Positions 1-8,378 of a DNA stretch of 32,534 nt are shown piece by piece. The notes beneath the pieces are model-generated. The model was not told where the DNA came from and did no database searches. It was given only the letters and a program-made list of their open reading frames with translations. This DNA is from HyVt-560 sp964577195 (GTDB taxonomy: Bacteria > Pseudomonadota > Gammaproteobacteria > UWMA-0217). The DNA is taken from positions 1-32,534 of the forward strand of contig CAZNYF010000011.1 in the NCBI GenBank assembly GCA_964577195.1, in the 5' to 3' direction. The number at the start of each line of letters is the position of its first letter. Within the stretch, counting starts at the first letter, position 1. The translations under genes and the position numbers were made by a program.

Positions 1-69
1 CCGAGAATAGAAGTCGTAGCGAAAATCACTCAGGAGCGATTAAATGAGTTTATTAAAAGAGGCGAATAG
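1..69 (+). CDS. 3' end of an unidentified gene (partial)
   Basis: An open frame runs from the first base to a TAG at 67-69 and encodes 22 residues ending ...ITQERLNEFIKRGE. Charged residues alternate with hydrophobic ones as in a C-terminal helix. The start lies outside the window. Too little is left to assign a family. It converges on the phosphate transporter gene whose stop is at 152-154. The coding call rests only on the open frame and plausible composition, so it could be chance. Confidence 0.35.
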   Translation, partial: PRIEVVAKITQERLNEFIKRGE

Positions 70-151
70 TAGAGGCTATTTAACGATTGATAATCTCAGT
101 TAATGGTTTCTGAGGGGTTTGCAGTAGGCACTCTATTCTCCGACAGGCTGC

Positions 152-1723
152 CTAAGGCAGCATCATGCCCCGAATCGTAAAGAACAACATCGCTGCCATC
201 GTTGCAGAAACGGGAACGGTAACAATCCACGCAGTTGCGATCTTAATAATTGCCGAACGTTTAACCAGTTCGTGGCGGTAGAGTTTTCTGAGTCGTTTCC
301 GCTCTTTCTTGTTCAACTCCGCTTCGCTGGTTTTCTTTTTCAGCTCGATCAGCATACGGCGTTTATCTTCGATGTTGCCGCTATCAAACTCGTTGAGAAA
401 ATGTTCAACTTCCGCTTGATCTTTGCCGGAATGGTGGTGCTTGATATCGTGAATGATGTTGTCGTAGTTGGTCTTTAAATATTCTCGTAAAAAGCCCACA
501 CCAAAGATGCCACCCACAGCGATATGGGTCGAACTCACTGGTAGTCCTAGCTGAGAGGCGATGATCACGGTGATGGCGGCCGCCATTGCCACGCAATACG
601 CGCGCATTTGATCGAGTTCGGTAATCTCGGTACCAACGGTACGAATCAGCTTTGGGCCAAACAGCGCAAGACCGATGGCAATACCAACAGCGCCAACCAC
701 CATAACCCACATCGGAATAGCAACTTCACTGGAAACTCCGCCACCGGTAACCGCATCAGAAATTGCCGCCAAAGGCCCCACTGCATTGGCAACATCATTT
801 GCCCCATGAGCAAAACTGAGCATTGCTGCGGCAAAGATTAACGGCCAGGTAAATAGTTTGTTAATGCTCTTCTTTTTGTTGGGAAGAGTGGCGGCATAAC
901 GCTTGATGATCGGTGAAATGATGAAATAACTGAGAACCGCAATGCCTAAACCGATACCGGCTGCAGTCATAAAGTCCATTTTCCAGATCTTCTTCAGGGC
1001 TTTGAGTGCCAGGTAGGTGGAGAATGCCCAAACCATAATTGCGATCATGACAGGCACCATTCTTTGTGCTGCTTTTATTTTGTCTTTTCGATAGGTAATG
1101 CTGCGTTTGATCCAGAACAAAAAGGTTGCGGCAATAATTCCGCCGATTAAGGGCGAGATAATCCAGCTAGCGGCTATTTTTCCCATGGTAGACCAGTCTG
1201 CAATTCCCCAGCCACCGGCTGCAATTCCAGCGCCTAGCACACCACCGACTATTGAATGGGTGGTGGAGACCGGCGCCCCGAAGGCCGTGGCGATATTTAG
1301 CCAGATAGCACCAGCGAGCAGCGCTGCCATCATTAACCAGATAAAGACTTTTGTGTCTTCGATTAATTCCGGATTGATGATGCCTTTTTTAATTGTGTTA
1401 ACCACGTCACCGCCAGCTATTAACGCACCCGAGGCTTCAAAAATAGCAGCGATCACAATGGCTCCAGTCAACGTCAAGGCTTTCGAACCAACGGCAGGGC
1501 CGACATTGTTTGCAACATCGTTCGCACCTATGTTCATCGCCATATAACCACCGATCATCGCAGCGATGACCAGTTCAATGCTGACAGTTCCACCCAGGCC
1601 ATTCATGGTAGAGGAATACAACATAATGGCGATGATAAAGAGCATCGCAATACCAATACGAAACATCTCGCGACGACCAAGTTTAGTTGCGTTTTCGATA
1701 TCCTGGATATTGTTGATTTCCAT
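152..1723 (-). CDS. PiT-family inorganic phosphate transporter
   Basis: This 523-residue multi-pass inner-membrane protein belongs to the PHO-4/PiT family, which imports inorganic phosphate (often as a metal-phosphate complex) with H+ or Na+. Both family signature repeats are visible: GANDVANNVGPAVGSKAL near residues 67-84 and FAHGANDVANAVGPLAAI near 303-320. These mark the inverted duplication of the fold. A charged, Lys/Arg/Glu-rich cytoplasmic stretch (about residues 420-490) precedes the last membrane helix. The length is slightly above that of E. coli PitA (499). An AGAGG ribosome site lies about 7 nt upstream of the ATG. No PhoU-like DUF47 partner gene is adjacent, although many bacterial PiT genes have one. 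I saw no convincing Pho box upstream. The family is clear; substrate specificity beyond phosphate is not. Confidence 0.93.
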   Translation of the reverse strand: MEINNIQDIENATKLGRREMFRIGIAMLFIIAIMLYSSTMNGLGGTVSIELVIAAMIGGYMAMNIGANDVANNVGPAVGSKALTLTGAIVIAAIFEASGALIAGGDVVNTIKKGIINPELIEDTKVFIWLMMAALLAGAIWLNIATAFGAPVSTTHSIVGGVLGAGIAAGGWGIADWSTMGKIAASWIISPLIGGIIAATFLFWIKRSITYRKDKIKAAQRMVPVMIAIMVWAFSTYLALKALKKIWKMDFMTAAGIGLGIAVLSYFIISPIIKRYAATLPNKKKSINKLFTWPLIFAAAMLSFAHGANDVANAVGPLAAISDAVTGGGVSSEVAIPMWVMVVGAVGIAIGLALFGPKLIRTVGTEITELDQMRAYCVAMAAAITVIIASQLGLPVSSTHIAVGGIFGVGFLREYLKTNYDNIIHDIKHHHSGKDQAEVEHFLNEFDSGNIEDKRRMLIELKKKTSEAELNKKERKRLRKLYRHELVKRSAIIKIATAWIVTVPVSATMAAMLFFTIRGMMLP

Positions 1724-2204
1724 TCAAGCCTCTGGTGAAAGGTGGGTAAATATACGGGGTAGTTTTTCTGCTAGGCGGAGTGTAAAAAACTTTACCTCAA
1801 GTTGGAACAGAAAAGTGAAAAAGACTTGATTCATATCAGTTTAACCGGCAATGGCGCTGATGAAAAAATCAGTCAGTTAGCAGCCGTTTGACGGCGATAG
1901 ATCCATTTTTTAAATATCGGCAAGGGATGAAATTCGGATGAATACCTGAGATCATCTGGTAACTTTGAAGGGCGTTTCTAAAAATTAGGAGTGTTGCTGA
2001 GGGAAATTCAGGAATAATGCATTTTGTATCAATCGCACCGCCACAACCTACAAGGAGGTAGGGAAGGCTGGCAATGCAGGATGCAATTGGCAAGTACCTG
2101 GCTTCTTGCGAAATACCGTCCATCCGTCGACATAATTTGTTGATACATGGTTAAATAACCAATAAATCAATCGTTTAGATATATAAATTTATAAAGGGAT
2201 TTTA
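1724..2204. other. 481-bp intergenic region holding a dispersed repeat
   Basis: This stretch separates the divergent phosphate transporter and outer-membrane protein genes and should hold both promoters. Its centre (about 1968-2135) is a dispersed repeat described separately. The only sizeable open frame (1869-2123, minus) lies largely inside that repeat and is not credible as a gene. The 5' part is AT-rich and has no recognisable operator. Confidence 0.6.
1968..2135 (-). repeat. Composite dispersed repeat, MITE-like at one end
   Basis: Two separate matches inside this window define the element. Its 1968-2025 end, starting AAGGGCGTTTCTAAAAATTA, matches the reverse complement of the right end of the 15200-15360 element over about 55 nt with a handful of differences. 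Its 2099-2135 end matches the last 37 nt of the window (32498-32534) at 34 of 37 positions, in opposite orientation. A small Cys/Pro-containing open frame across it (1869-2123, minus) is probably fortuitous. What is seen: two shared ends. Inference: a degenerate non-autonomous insertion element or intergenic repeat family that is dispersed in this genome. The exact outer boundaries are uncertain by a few bases. Confidence 0.72.
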
Positions 2205-2921
2205 ATGAAAGTTTTAAAAATATTGGCTGTTACAGTCGCGCTAGGCAGTTCCATTGCCTCTGCTAGTGAGTTGGATTCCATTGAAGATCTGCTCCAGTCC
2301 GAGTTTCAGAATTTGGCTGAGAATCTTGCCGCGGCAACTGTCTATCGCTCGCTTTCACCCGCAGAGCCTCTGGGTACTTTGGGTTTTGATATCTCGGTGA
2401 GCGCTTCCGCGACTGAAATTGATAAGCGAGTATTCGATATTGCTAATGGTGTTTCAGACTGGGATCTTTCGGTCTTGCCGGTTCCCCGGATTCAAGTGCA
2501 TAAAGGGTTGCCATTCAATTTTGATATTGGTGTAGCCTATACGGGCCTTCCAGAAGTGGATGCGACAATCATCGGGGCGGAACTGAAATGGGCATTTATT
2601 GATGGTGGTATTGCAGTACCGGCGATTGCCGCTCGTGCCAGCTATAGCAAATTAAGCGGTATTGATGAATTAGAAGTTGAGAATATGGGATTCGATATTT
2701 CGATTTCCAAGGGTTTTGCCATGCTCACGCCTTACGGAGGTATCGGTTTGGTGATGTCTGAGTCCACCCCTCAGAATATTCCAGGACTCAAAGCAGAAAC
2801 TGTGGAAGAGACACGCGTGTTCGCCGGATTGAACATCAATCTGGGGATGAATTTGGGTTTTGAAGTGGACACAGTGGCTGGATTGACCACTTATAGCGCA
2901 AAATTGGGCATTCGTTTCTGA
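2205..2921 (+). CDS. Putative outer-membrane beta-barrel protein
   Basis: The 238-residue product opens with a Sec signal peptide (Lys then a hydrophobic run, likely cleaved after ASA at about residue 20). The mature part is rich in alternating hydrophobic/polar strands such as GFDISVSASAT, FNFDIGVAYTGL and FDISISKGFAML. It ends in ...AKLGIRF, with a terminal Phe typical of barrels recognised by the BAM machinery. This suggests a small integral outer-membrane protein of about 8-10 strands. I cannot assign a named family or function. An AAAGGG ribosome site sits about 8 nt before the ATG. It is flanked by a dispersed repeat upstream and by nucleotide-sugar genes downstream, with 108 bp to the next gene, so co-transcription is possible but not shown. 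Confidence 0.72.
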   Translation: MKVLKILAVTVALGSSIASASELDSIEDLLQSEFQNLAENLAAATVYRSLSPAEPLGTLGFDISVSASATEIDKRVFDIANGVSDWDLSVLPVPRIQVHKGLPFNFDIGVAYTGLPEVDATIIGAELKWAFIDGGIAVPAIAARASYSKLSGIDELEVENMGFDISISKGFAMLTPYGGIGLVMSESTPQNIPGLKAETVEETRVFAGLNINLGMNLGFEVDTVAGLTTYSAKLGIRF

Positions 2922-3029
2922 TTGCCAGTTAAAACTGTGATCGTCTTTGCGCTTCGTCTCTATGGCTTATCCGAATGGCTGCGTACAATAGCAGCCCAAT
3001 TAAAGGCGAACCCAATCGAGTAAAATACT

Positions 3030-3989
3030 ATGACGGATTCATTCGATAATAATAAAAATGCAAAAGTTTATCTCGCGGGACATCGTGGTTTGGTCGGTGG
3101 AGCGATTCACCGTGCTTTGAGCAAAGCTGGTTATGAAAACTTGTTACTGCGAACCAGCGCTGAAGTTGATTTACGAAATCAGGCTTCTGTCGAAGCCCTA
3201 TATGCGGAAGAAAAACCGGATTATGTGATTGTGGCGGCGGCGAAAGTTGGCGGCATTTTGGCCAATGATACTTACCCTGCAGATTTCATTTATGAAAATC
3301 TGATGATGGAAGCTAACCTGATCCATGGTGCGTATAAGGCCGGCGTAAAAAAATTGCTGTTTCTAGGCAGTAGCTGTATCTATCCCAAGATGGCACCACA
3401 GCCAATGAAAGAAGAATATTTGCTGACGGGTTCGTTAGAGCCAACTAACGAATGGTATGCGGTGGCTAAAATTGCGGGCATCAAGCTTTGCCAGGCGTAT
3501 CGCCGCCAATACGACTGCAATTTTATTTCTGCGATGCCGACCAATCTTTATGGGCCAGGCGATAATTTTAACCTTGAAAATTCCCATGTCATGCCCGCTT
3601 TGATTCGAAAATTTCACGAAGCAAAAGAGACCAATCAGGATAACGTCGAAGTCTGGGGAACCGGCTCACCACGTCGCGAATTTCTCTATGTGGATGACCT
3701 TGCTAATGCAGTGATGCATTTGATGTCTAATTATAGCGGTGAAGAAGCTGTCAATGTAGGCACGGGTGAAGATCTCACCATTGGGGAGCTAGCCAATAAG
3801 GTTAAAGCAGTCGTCGGCTTTGAGGGTGATCTCACCTTTGATAGCAGTAAACCAGATGGCACGCCAAGAAAGTTACTCGATGTGCAGCGTTTGAAAGCTA
3901 CGGGCTGGCATCCAGATATGTCGCTTGATGATGGGATTCGCCATTCGTATCAATGGTTTAAGGATAACTATGATAGCTTTCGCCGTTAG
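3030..3989 (+). CDS. fcl: GDP-L-fucose synthase
   Basis: This short-chain dehydrogenase/epimerase converts GDP-4-keto-6-deoxy-D-mannose to GDP-L-fucose with NADPH, for fucose-containing surface polysaccharide. At 319 residues it has the usual family length. The Rossmann motif GHRGLVG lies at residues 18-24. The catalytic segment SSCIYP is at 114-119, and the Tyr-x-x-x-Lys pair is Y143/K147 in EWYAVAK. The substrate-loop segment NLYGPGDNF is also present. The usual preceding enzyme, GDP-mannose 4,6-dehydratase (gmd), is not in the window. The ribosome site is weak (GAG about 9 nt upstream). It lies 141 bp before a WecG-type glycosyltransferase and probably belongs to the same polysaccharide pathway. 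Confidence 0.93.
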   Translation: MTDSFDNNKNAKVYLAGHRGLVGGAIHRALSKAGYENLLLRTSAEVDLRNQASVEALYAEEKPDYVIVAAAKVGGILANDTYPADFIYENLMMEANLIHGAYKAGVKKLLFLGSSCIYPKMAPQPMKEEYLLTGSLEPTNEWYAVAKIAGIKLCQAYRRQYDCNFISAMPTNLYGPGDNFNLENSHVMPALIRKFHEAKETNQDNVEVWGTGSPRREFLYVDDLANAVMHLMSNYSGEEAVNVGTGEDLTIGELANKVKAVVGFEGDLTFDSSKPDGTPRKLLDVQRLKATGWHPDMSLDDGIRHSYQWFKDNYDSFRR

Positions 3990-4069
3990 AACAAAATAAA
4001 TACTATAATGTGAATGAATCCACCGACACTAATGGATCAAGTGAGACGGGTTGTCATTTTTTATGTTGC

Positions 4070-4093
4070 CAGGTATTTGGATTGTATTACCTG
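4070..4093. promoter_or_regulatory. Inverted repeat upstream of the glycosyltransferase gene
   Basis: CAGGTA (4070-4075) and TACCTG (4088-4093) are perfect 6-nt inverted arms separated by 12 nt, about 38 nt before the next start codon. This could be an operator half-site pair or a small hairpin. There is no T-run for a terminator, and I do not recognise the regulator. A TATAAT lies at 4004-4009 without a good -35 box. Confidence 0.25.
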
Positions 4094-4130
4094 ACGATAA
4101 CCTTATTGACTAAAGAATAATAATTGACCT

Positions 4131-4913
4131 ATGAGTAAAGTTGGAACCCAAATGCTTGGAGTGAATATCGGCTCGGTATCACTTAAAGAGCTTACCGCAG
4201 AAGCGTTTAATGCTGTAGAAGTTGCCGAAAATCAGGTGACTCTCGCTTGCGCAAACCCCCATTCACTAATTGAAGCCAAGCGAGATCAACAGTTTCTCTC
4301 GGCGCTAAACAGTTCCGATCAGGTCGTTGCTGACGGTGTGGGTATTGTTGCAATCGGTAAACTGGTCGGGCTAAATATTCAGCCAAGAATCACCGGTAAT
4401 GACTATTTCCAGTCTGTCATGACTGCTATGAATAAAGCCGGTGGAAAACGGGTTTTCTTTATGGGATCTACCGAAGCCGTATTGGAGAAAATACAGCAAA
4501 AAGCAAACAAAGATTATCCCGGCCTGGAAAAAGTAGGCACTTATTCTCCACCTTTTGGTGATTGGAGTGAAGCGGAAAATCAGGCTGTAATTGATGCGAT
4601 TAATGCATTTAATCCGGATGTGCTTTGGGTGGGAATGACCGCACCCAAACAAGAAAAATGGGTACATGCAAACCGCAGTAAATTAAATGCATCGGTGATT
4701 GGTTCTATTGGTGCAGTGTTTGATTTTTATGCAGAGACACATCCCAGAGCGCCCAAATGGATGCATGATAATGGTCTTGAATGGCTTTATCGTCTGATAA
4801 GAGAACCCCGCAGAATGTGGCGGCGTAACTTTGTTTCTACACCAAAGTTTATATGGATGGTTTTTCAGGAAAAATTTAAGAATAAACAGGATCATTCTAC
4901 TTCGGCGGCATAA
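4131..4913 (+). CDS. WecG/TagA/CpsF family glycosyltransferase (GT26)
   Basis: The 260-residue protein matches the GT26 family, membrane-associated enzymes that add an N-acetylmannosamine-type or related sugar to a lipid-linked intermediate in enterobacterial common antigen, teichoic acid or exopolysaccharide synthesis. Family landmarks are LACANPHSLIEA (about 38-49), VVADGVGIV with the conserved Asp at 68, RITGNDYF (about 86-93), and the signature VGMTAPKQEKW (about 167-177) near the acceptor/donor site. The length is typical for the family. The C-terminal basic segment EWLYRLIREPRRMWRRN is characteristic and probably contacts the membrane. The exact donor and acceptor cannot be read from sequence. 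It follows GDP-fucose synthase, which supports a surface-glycan role. The gene ends 47 nt before an assembly gap. Confidence 0.9.
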   Translation: MSKVGTQMLGVNIGSVSLKELTAEAFNAVEVAENQVTLACANPHSLIEAKRDQQFLSALNSSDQVVADGVGIVAIGKLVGLNIQPRITGNDYFQSVMTAMNKAGGKRVFFMGSTEAVLEKIQQKANKDYPGLEKVGTYSPPFGDWSEAENQAVIDAINAFNPDVLWVGMTAPKQEKWVHANRSKLNASVIGSIGAVFDFYAETHPRAPKWMHDNGLEWLYRLIREPRRMWRRNFVSTPKFIWMVFQEKFKNKQDHSTSAA

Positions 4914-4960
4914 TATTCTAGAGGCCATTAGTTCAGTTTCACCAGACTACTCTCTTCGGA

Positions 4961-5060
4961 NNNNNNNNNNNNNNNNNNNNNNNNNNNNNNNNNNNNNNNN
5001 NNNNNNNNNNNNNNNNNNNNNNNNNNNNNNNNNNNNNNNNNNNNNNNNNNNNNNNNNNNN
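4961..5060. other. Assembly gap (100 N)
   Basis: A run of exactly 100 N. It hides the start codon and promoter of the MoxR ATPase gene and possibly more. Two other gaps have the same length, so this is a placeholder and the true size is unknown. Confidence 0.98.
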
Positions 5061-6014
5061 ACTTCATTTTTTAAGCCCCTCAAACAACAACTTCAGCAAG
5101 TTATTGTTGGTCAGGATGAACTACTTGACCGACTCATTATTGCACTGGTTTGTGGTGGTCATGTTTTGTTGGAAGGCCCTCCAGGGCTGGCAAAAACCAC
5201 AGCAGTTCACGCGCTTGCCAACAGCGTTCACGCATCTTTTCAGCGGATTCAGTTTACGCCAGACTTAATGCCCGGGGATTTAACCGGTAGCGAAATTTTT
5301 GAACCGGATAAAGGCAGTTTCCGTTTTCAGCCTGGGCCGTTATTCCATGAAATTGTGCTGGCTGATGAAATTAACCGGGCTCCACCCAAAGTCCAGTCCG
5401 CACTGCTTGAAGCGATGGCAGAACGGCAAATTAGCGTCGGCTCGCAAACACACGATTTACCCAAACTGTTTATGGTTTTGGCAACGCAAAACCCGCTGGA
5501 AAGTGCTGGCACTTACCGCTTGCCAGAAGCGCAGCTTGATCGGTTTCTATTCCATCTCATTATGCAATATCCCGATCATGAGGATGAGCTGGAAATATTG
5601 CGGCGTACCAGGCAAGTCGAAGACGGTCGTCTTGATACTTTGATTAAACCGATCACTGACCCCGAAAAACTATTTGAATTACGTTCTCAACTACCGGCTG
5701 TGCATATCGAACCGGTGATTGAAAACTATATTGTGAGACTGGTGTCAGCGACACGAGATGTTACTCAGTTCGTTCCAGAGTGGCAGGGAATGGTCAAAGC
5801 AGGGGCCTCTCCACGAGGTGCAATTTCTTTGCTGCGAGCAGCCAGCGCCAATGCACTGTTGAATGAACGCGATTATGTGATTCCTGAAGATGTAATTGAT
5901 CTGGCAGCCGACACTTTACGTCATCGAGTTTTGCTCGATTTTTCTGCGCAGTCTGAAGGCGTCAGCAGTGATGACATTATCAACCGATTGATTCAGCAGC
6001 TGCCTCCCCCTTAA
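5061..6014 (+). CDS. MoxR-family AAA+ ATPase (5' end in gap)
   Basis: The frame is open from the first base after the gap (TSFFKPLKQQLQQVIVGQDE...), so the true start lies inside the N run; only a short N-terminal piece appears to be missing. MoxR ATPases are AAA+ chaperone-like proteins that work with VWA-domain partners to mature or assemble protein complexes. Visible motifs are Walker A GPPGLAKT, Walker B LADEINRAPPKVQSALLEAM, the sensor-1 region MVLATQNPLE, and the C-terminal lid with the ASPRGAISLLRAA segment. It is first in a six-gene operon with DUF58, DUF4381, two VWA genes and a BatD-like gene, spaced by 3 nt or overlapping. The cellular client of the complex is unknown. Confidence 0.94.
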   Translation, partial: TSFFKPLKQQLQQVIVGQDELLDRLIIALVCGGHVLLEGPPGLAKTTAVHALANSVHASFQRIQFTPDLMPGDLTGSEIFEPDKGSFRFQPGPLFHEIVLADEINRAPPKVQSALLEAMAERQISVGSQTHDLPKLFMVLATQNPLESAGTYRLPEAQLDRFLFHLIMQYPDHEDELEILRRTRQVEDGRLDTLIKPITDPEKLFELRSQLPAVHIEPVIENYIVRLVSATRDVTQFVPEWQGMVKAGASPRGAISLLRAASANALLNERDYVIPEDVIDLAADTLRHRVLLDFSAQSEGVSSDDIINRLIQQLPPP

Positions 6015-6017
6015 ATC

Positions 6018-6962
6018 ATGTTAACTTCCCGGCGTTCACTGATTCATCAGCCAATTCTTAATAATCTTGAGATTCAAGACTGCATCCAGCAAGGACGCCG
6101 ATGGCCAGGCCCCGGTTTTAACGACTCCTCGCAGAACAAGATGGCAGGTCAGAGTGGCAGTTTAATTGCTCAACAAGTTGGTAGCGGAATTGATTTTACC
6201 GAAACCCGTGAATATCAACATGGCGACCAACTAAGGCATATTAACTGGCGCGCAATGGCGCGAACTGGTCGGCCTCAGGTCAGAGTTTTTCATGAGGATC
6301 TGGCACCCGTCAGTTACTTTCTGATCGACCGGCGCGCTAGCATGCGTTTTGGAACAAAGAAACGCTTAAAAGTTACTCAAGCGGTGAGGCTGGCGATTTT
6401 TCTAAGTGCCTGGGAGCTTGGTAGAGGCGCTGAACTCGGAGCATTGATACTGAATGAAACCACCCGTTGGCTAGATCCAACGGGTGGAGAAAACGGCCTT
6501 AACCTGCTTGTCCAGACAACCACCACCGCTTGTCCTCCAGTAATAATCTCAGCGGAATTAAAAATAACCGGGCCGTTCTCACAGTTGGGAGCGCGCTTAC
6601 CCGCAGGAAGTAATCTCTATTTACTCAGCGATTTTCATGATTTAACGGCAGATAGTTTGCCGCAGCTTTATCAGCTCGGTCGAGAGCATCGCGTCTGGGC
6701 AATAGATATTCATGATCCCGCAGAGCAAAATCTCCCTATTGCCGGGCGTTTAAAACTGATCTGGAATAAGTCAAAAAAAGATCTGAATAATCCGCTTATT
6801 GATACTGCCGATGTTGGTGTTCAAGAACAACAAAAACTTAGATTTTTGCAACGATCTTTACAATTGAAAGCCCACTTTGAGCGAGCGGGAATATTTTATT
6901 TCTCTGTTTCTAGTTCAGATGATGATCTTACCCGTGTATTTCGAAGCGATAATCATGAATGA
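6018..6962 (+). CDS. DUF58 domain protein, bat operon
   Basis: This 314-residue protein has the DUF58 hallmark GSGIDFTETREYQHGD followed by RHINWRAMARTGRPQVR (about residues 56-89). Downstream is a degenerate von Willebrand A-like fold (VSYFLIDRRASMRFG..., with a D-x-x-x-S-like pattern). DUF58 proteins almost always sit beside MoxR ATPases and are taken as its cytoplasmic adaptor or partner; the biochemical role is not settled. It starts 3 nt after the MoxR stop with no clear Shine-Dalgarno, which points to translational coupling. Its end overlaps the next gene by 8 nt. No membrane helix is evident, unlike in some DUF58 relatives. Confidence 0.9.
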   Translation: MLTSRRSLIHQPILNNLEIQDCIQQGRRWPGPGFNDSSQNKMAGQSGSLIAQQVGSGIDFTETREYQHGDQLRHINWRAMARTGRPQVRVFHEDLAPVSYFLIDRRASMRFGTKKRLKVTQAVRLAIFLSAWELGRGAELGALILNETTRWLDPTGGENGLNLLVQTTTTACPPVIISAELKITGPFSQLGARLPAGSNLYLLSDFHDLTADSLPQLYQLGREHRVWAIDIHDPAEQNLPIAGRLKLIWNKSKKDLNNPLIDTADVGVQEQQKLRFLQRSLQLKAHFERAGIFYFSVSSSDDDLTRVFRSDNHE

Positions 6963-7365
6963 AAGGGATTTAGTTTCGATTATGGATATTGTGCCGCCTT
7001 CGACTCCTGTTGAATTAAATGCGGGGTTGAATACAGAGATCGCGCTTACATTATTACTATTAATTGCTGCAATACTGGTGCTTTTTATTCGCTCTAGTCA
7101 ATGGCGATTATGGCAATTAAATGCTTTAAATCGAAAAAACAAAATCAGTAAAAAACTTATCGCGTCTCACTTAATAAAAACTTTACGCAATAAATTGAAT
7201 GTTGCCCGAATTAGTCCCTTTATTATTCCCGGAGATTTAGATGCAACGCAGCAGGCTGCTTGGCAGATCTTTTCCAAACAGCTCCAGGCTGCTCGCTATA
7301 GTGTTGGTGAATCCAGCCGAGAGGATATGGAAAAGTTAATTCAACGAGCCCGACAGTGGATCTAA
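6955..7365 (+). CDS. DUF4381 family membrane protein
   Basis: A 136-residue product if the ATG at 6955 is used; a second in-frame ATG at 6982 (MDIVPPSTPVEL) is also possible. There is a short N-terminal segment, one transmembrane helix (ALTLLLLIAAILVLFI, about residues 26-41), then a basic, helical cytoplasmic region. This architecture and its position between DUF58 and VWA genes fit DUF4381, found in proteobacterial MoxR operons. The open frame extends upstream to 6877, but that extension lies wholly within the DUF58 gene and lacks family resemblance. The function is unknown; a membrane tether for the MoxR/VWA complex is an inference. Confidence 0.8.
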   Translation: MNERDLVSIMDIVPPSTPVELNAGLNTEIALTLLLLIAAILVLFIRSSQWRLWQLNALNRKNKISKKLIASHLIKTLRNKLNVARISPFIIPGDLDATQQAAWQIFSKQLQAARYSVGESSREDMEKLIQRARQWI

Positions 7366-8378
7366 CGAAATTAGCTTCAGAACTAACATTACTACAACCT
7401 GGCTGGTTGTGGTTAATACTGGTGTTTGTACCTTTATGGTTGCTGTTGAGCAAACATGGTTGGTTGCAAAATGGAAATGATAGCCCGGCAGCAACCTCGG
7501 TTAAGCATCCTTTAGCATCTGAATTTCAAAACCCAATAAGGAATAAAAATAGATCTTCTGGATATCAATATCTGTCTCTTTTTTTAATTTCCATGATTTT
7601 ATTAGCGTTAGCTCAGCCGGTTCGACTGGGTGAGAAATTGCCGGCTACTTCGGAACCCCTGGATATCATGCTGATTGTTGATACTTCGGTGAGTATGGTG
7701 CTGCGGGACTATCAACTTAATGGAGAGCGGGTGAATCGAATGACGATGATGCAAGTATTGCTGGATCGATTTACGCGACGATATTCAGGAAGTCGTATTG
7801 GACTGGTAGTGTTAGGAGAGCAGCCGCATATTTTACTGCAGCCAACCAGCGATAAAGCTTTAGTCAGGCATTACCTCCATCGTCTCAAGCCGGCCATTGG
7901 TGGTCGCTTGAGCTCCATAGGCGATGCGATCGCACTTACAGCAACGCATCTTGCAGATAATAATGACGCCGCAGAAACGGCAATGATCTTAATTAGCGAT
8001 GCGGTGACGCCGTTCGGAAAATTGTCACCCGTTGCAGGCGCAAAGCGTGCGGCTGATGCAGGGGTAATTCTACATACCATTGCCGTGGGTTCAAAAAACG
8101 GCCCGAAAAGTCAGTGGAGTGAGTTGCTCTATGAACCTGCAGATACGCTTCTGTTGAAGCAACTAGCAGAGATCACAGGTGGAAAAAGCTTCCACGCTGT
8201 CGATGTGGCTGCCATGGATCTGGCTTTATTAACCATTGAAACTCACCATTTAAAAGCGACTAAAACCGAGTTTTCTGGTCAATTGCAAACGCCTCTTTAT
8301 CTTTGGCCATTATTAGTAGCGATTTTTTTATTGTTAATGAAGAGCATACAGCCGGCGTTAATGGCCACTAAAGCATGA
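7356..8378 (+). CDS. VWA-domain membrane protein, BatA-like
   Basis: The 340-residue protein starts with GTG at 7356, overlapping the DUF4381 stop by 10 nt. Two N-terminal membrane helices (about 17-32 and 71-86) are followed by a VWA domain whose metal-ion-dependent adhesion site is intact: DTSVS at 109-113, plus the later ISDAVTP segment. A C-terminal helix (about 311-328) closes the protein. This is the BatA layout, with the VWA domain held in the periplasm between helices. In MoxR operons, VWA proteins are thought to be partners of the ATPase, and in Bacteroides the bat genes were first linked to aerotolerance. The next gene overlaps by 4 nt (ATGA). Confidence 0.9.
   Translation: MDLTKLASELTLLQPGWLWLILVFVPLWLLLSKHGWLQNGNDSPAATSVKHPLASEFQNPIRNKNRSSGYQYLSLFLISMILLALAQPVRLGEKLPATSEPLDIMLIVDTSVSMVLRDYQLNGERVNRMTMMQVLLDRFTRRYSGSRIGLVVLGEQPHILLQPTSDKALVRHYLHRLKPAIGGRLSSIGDAIALTATHLADNNDAAETAMILISDAVTPFGKLSPVAGAKRAADAGVILHTIAVGSKNGPKSQWSELLYEPADTLLLKQLAEITGGKSFHAVDVAAMDLALLTIETHHLKATKTEFSGQLQTPLYLWPLLVAIFLLLMKSIQPALMATKA

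Noticed and set aside
1098..1547. 149-codon open frame antisense to the phosphate transporter
   Set aside because: It mirrors a real membrane-protein gene; the Pro/Ala/Ile-rich product is typical of an antisense shadow.
1869..2123. 84-codon open frame on the minus strand
   Set aside because: It lies mainly inside a dispersed repeat found at two other places in the window, and has no ribosome site or family resemblance.
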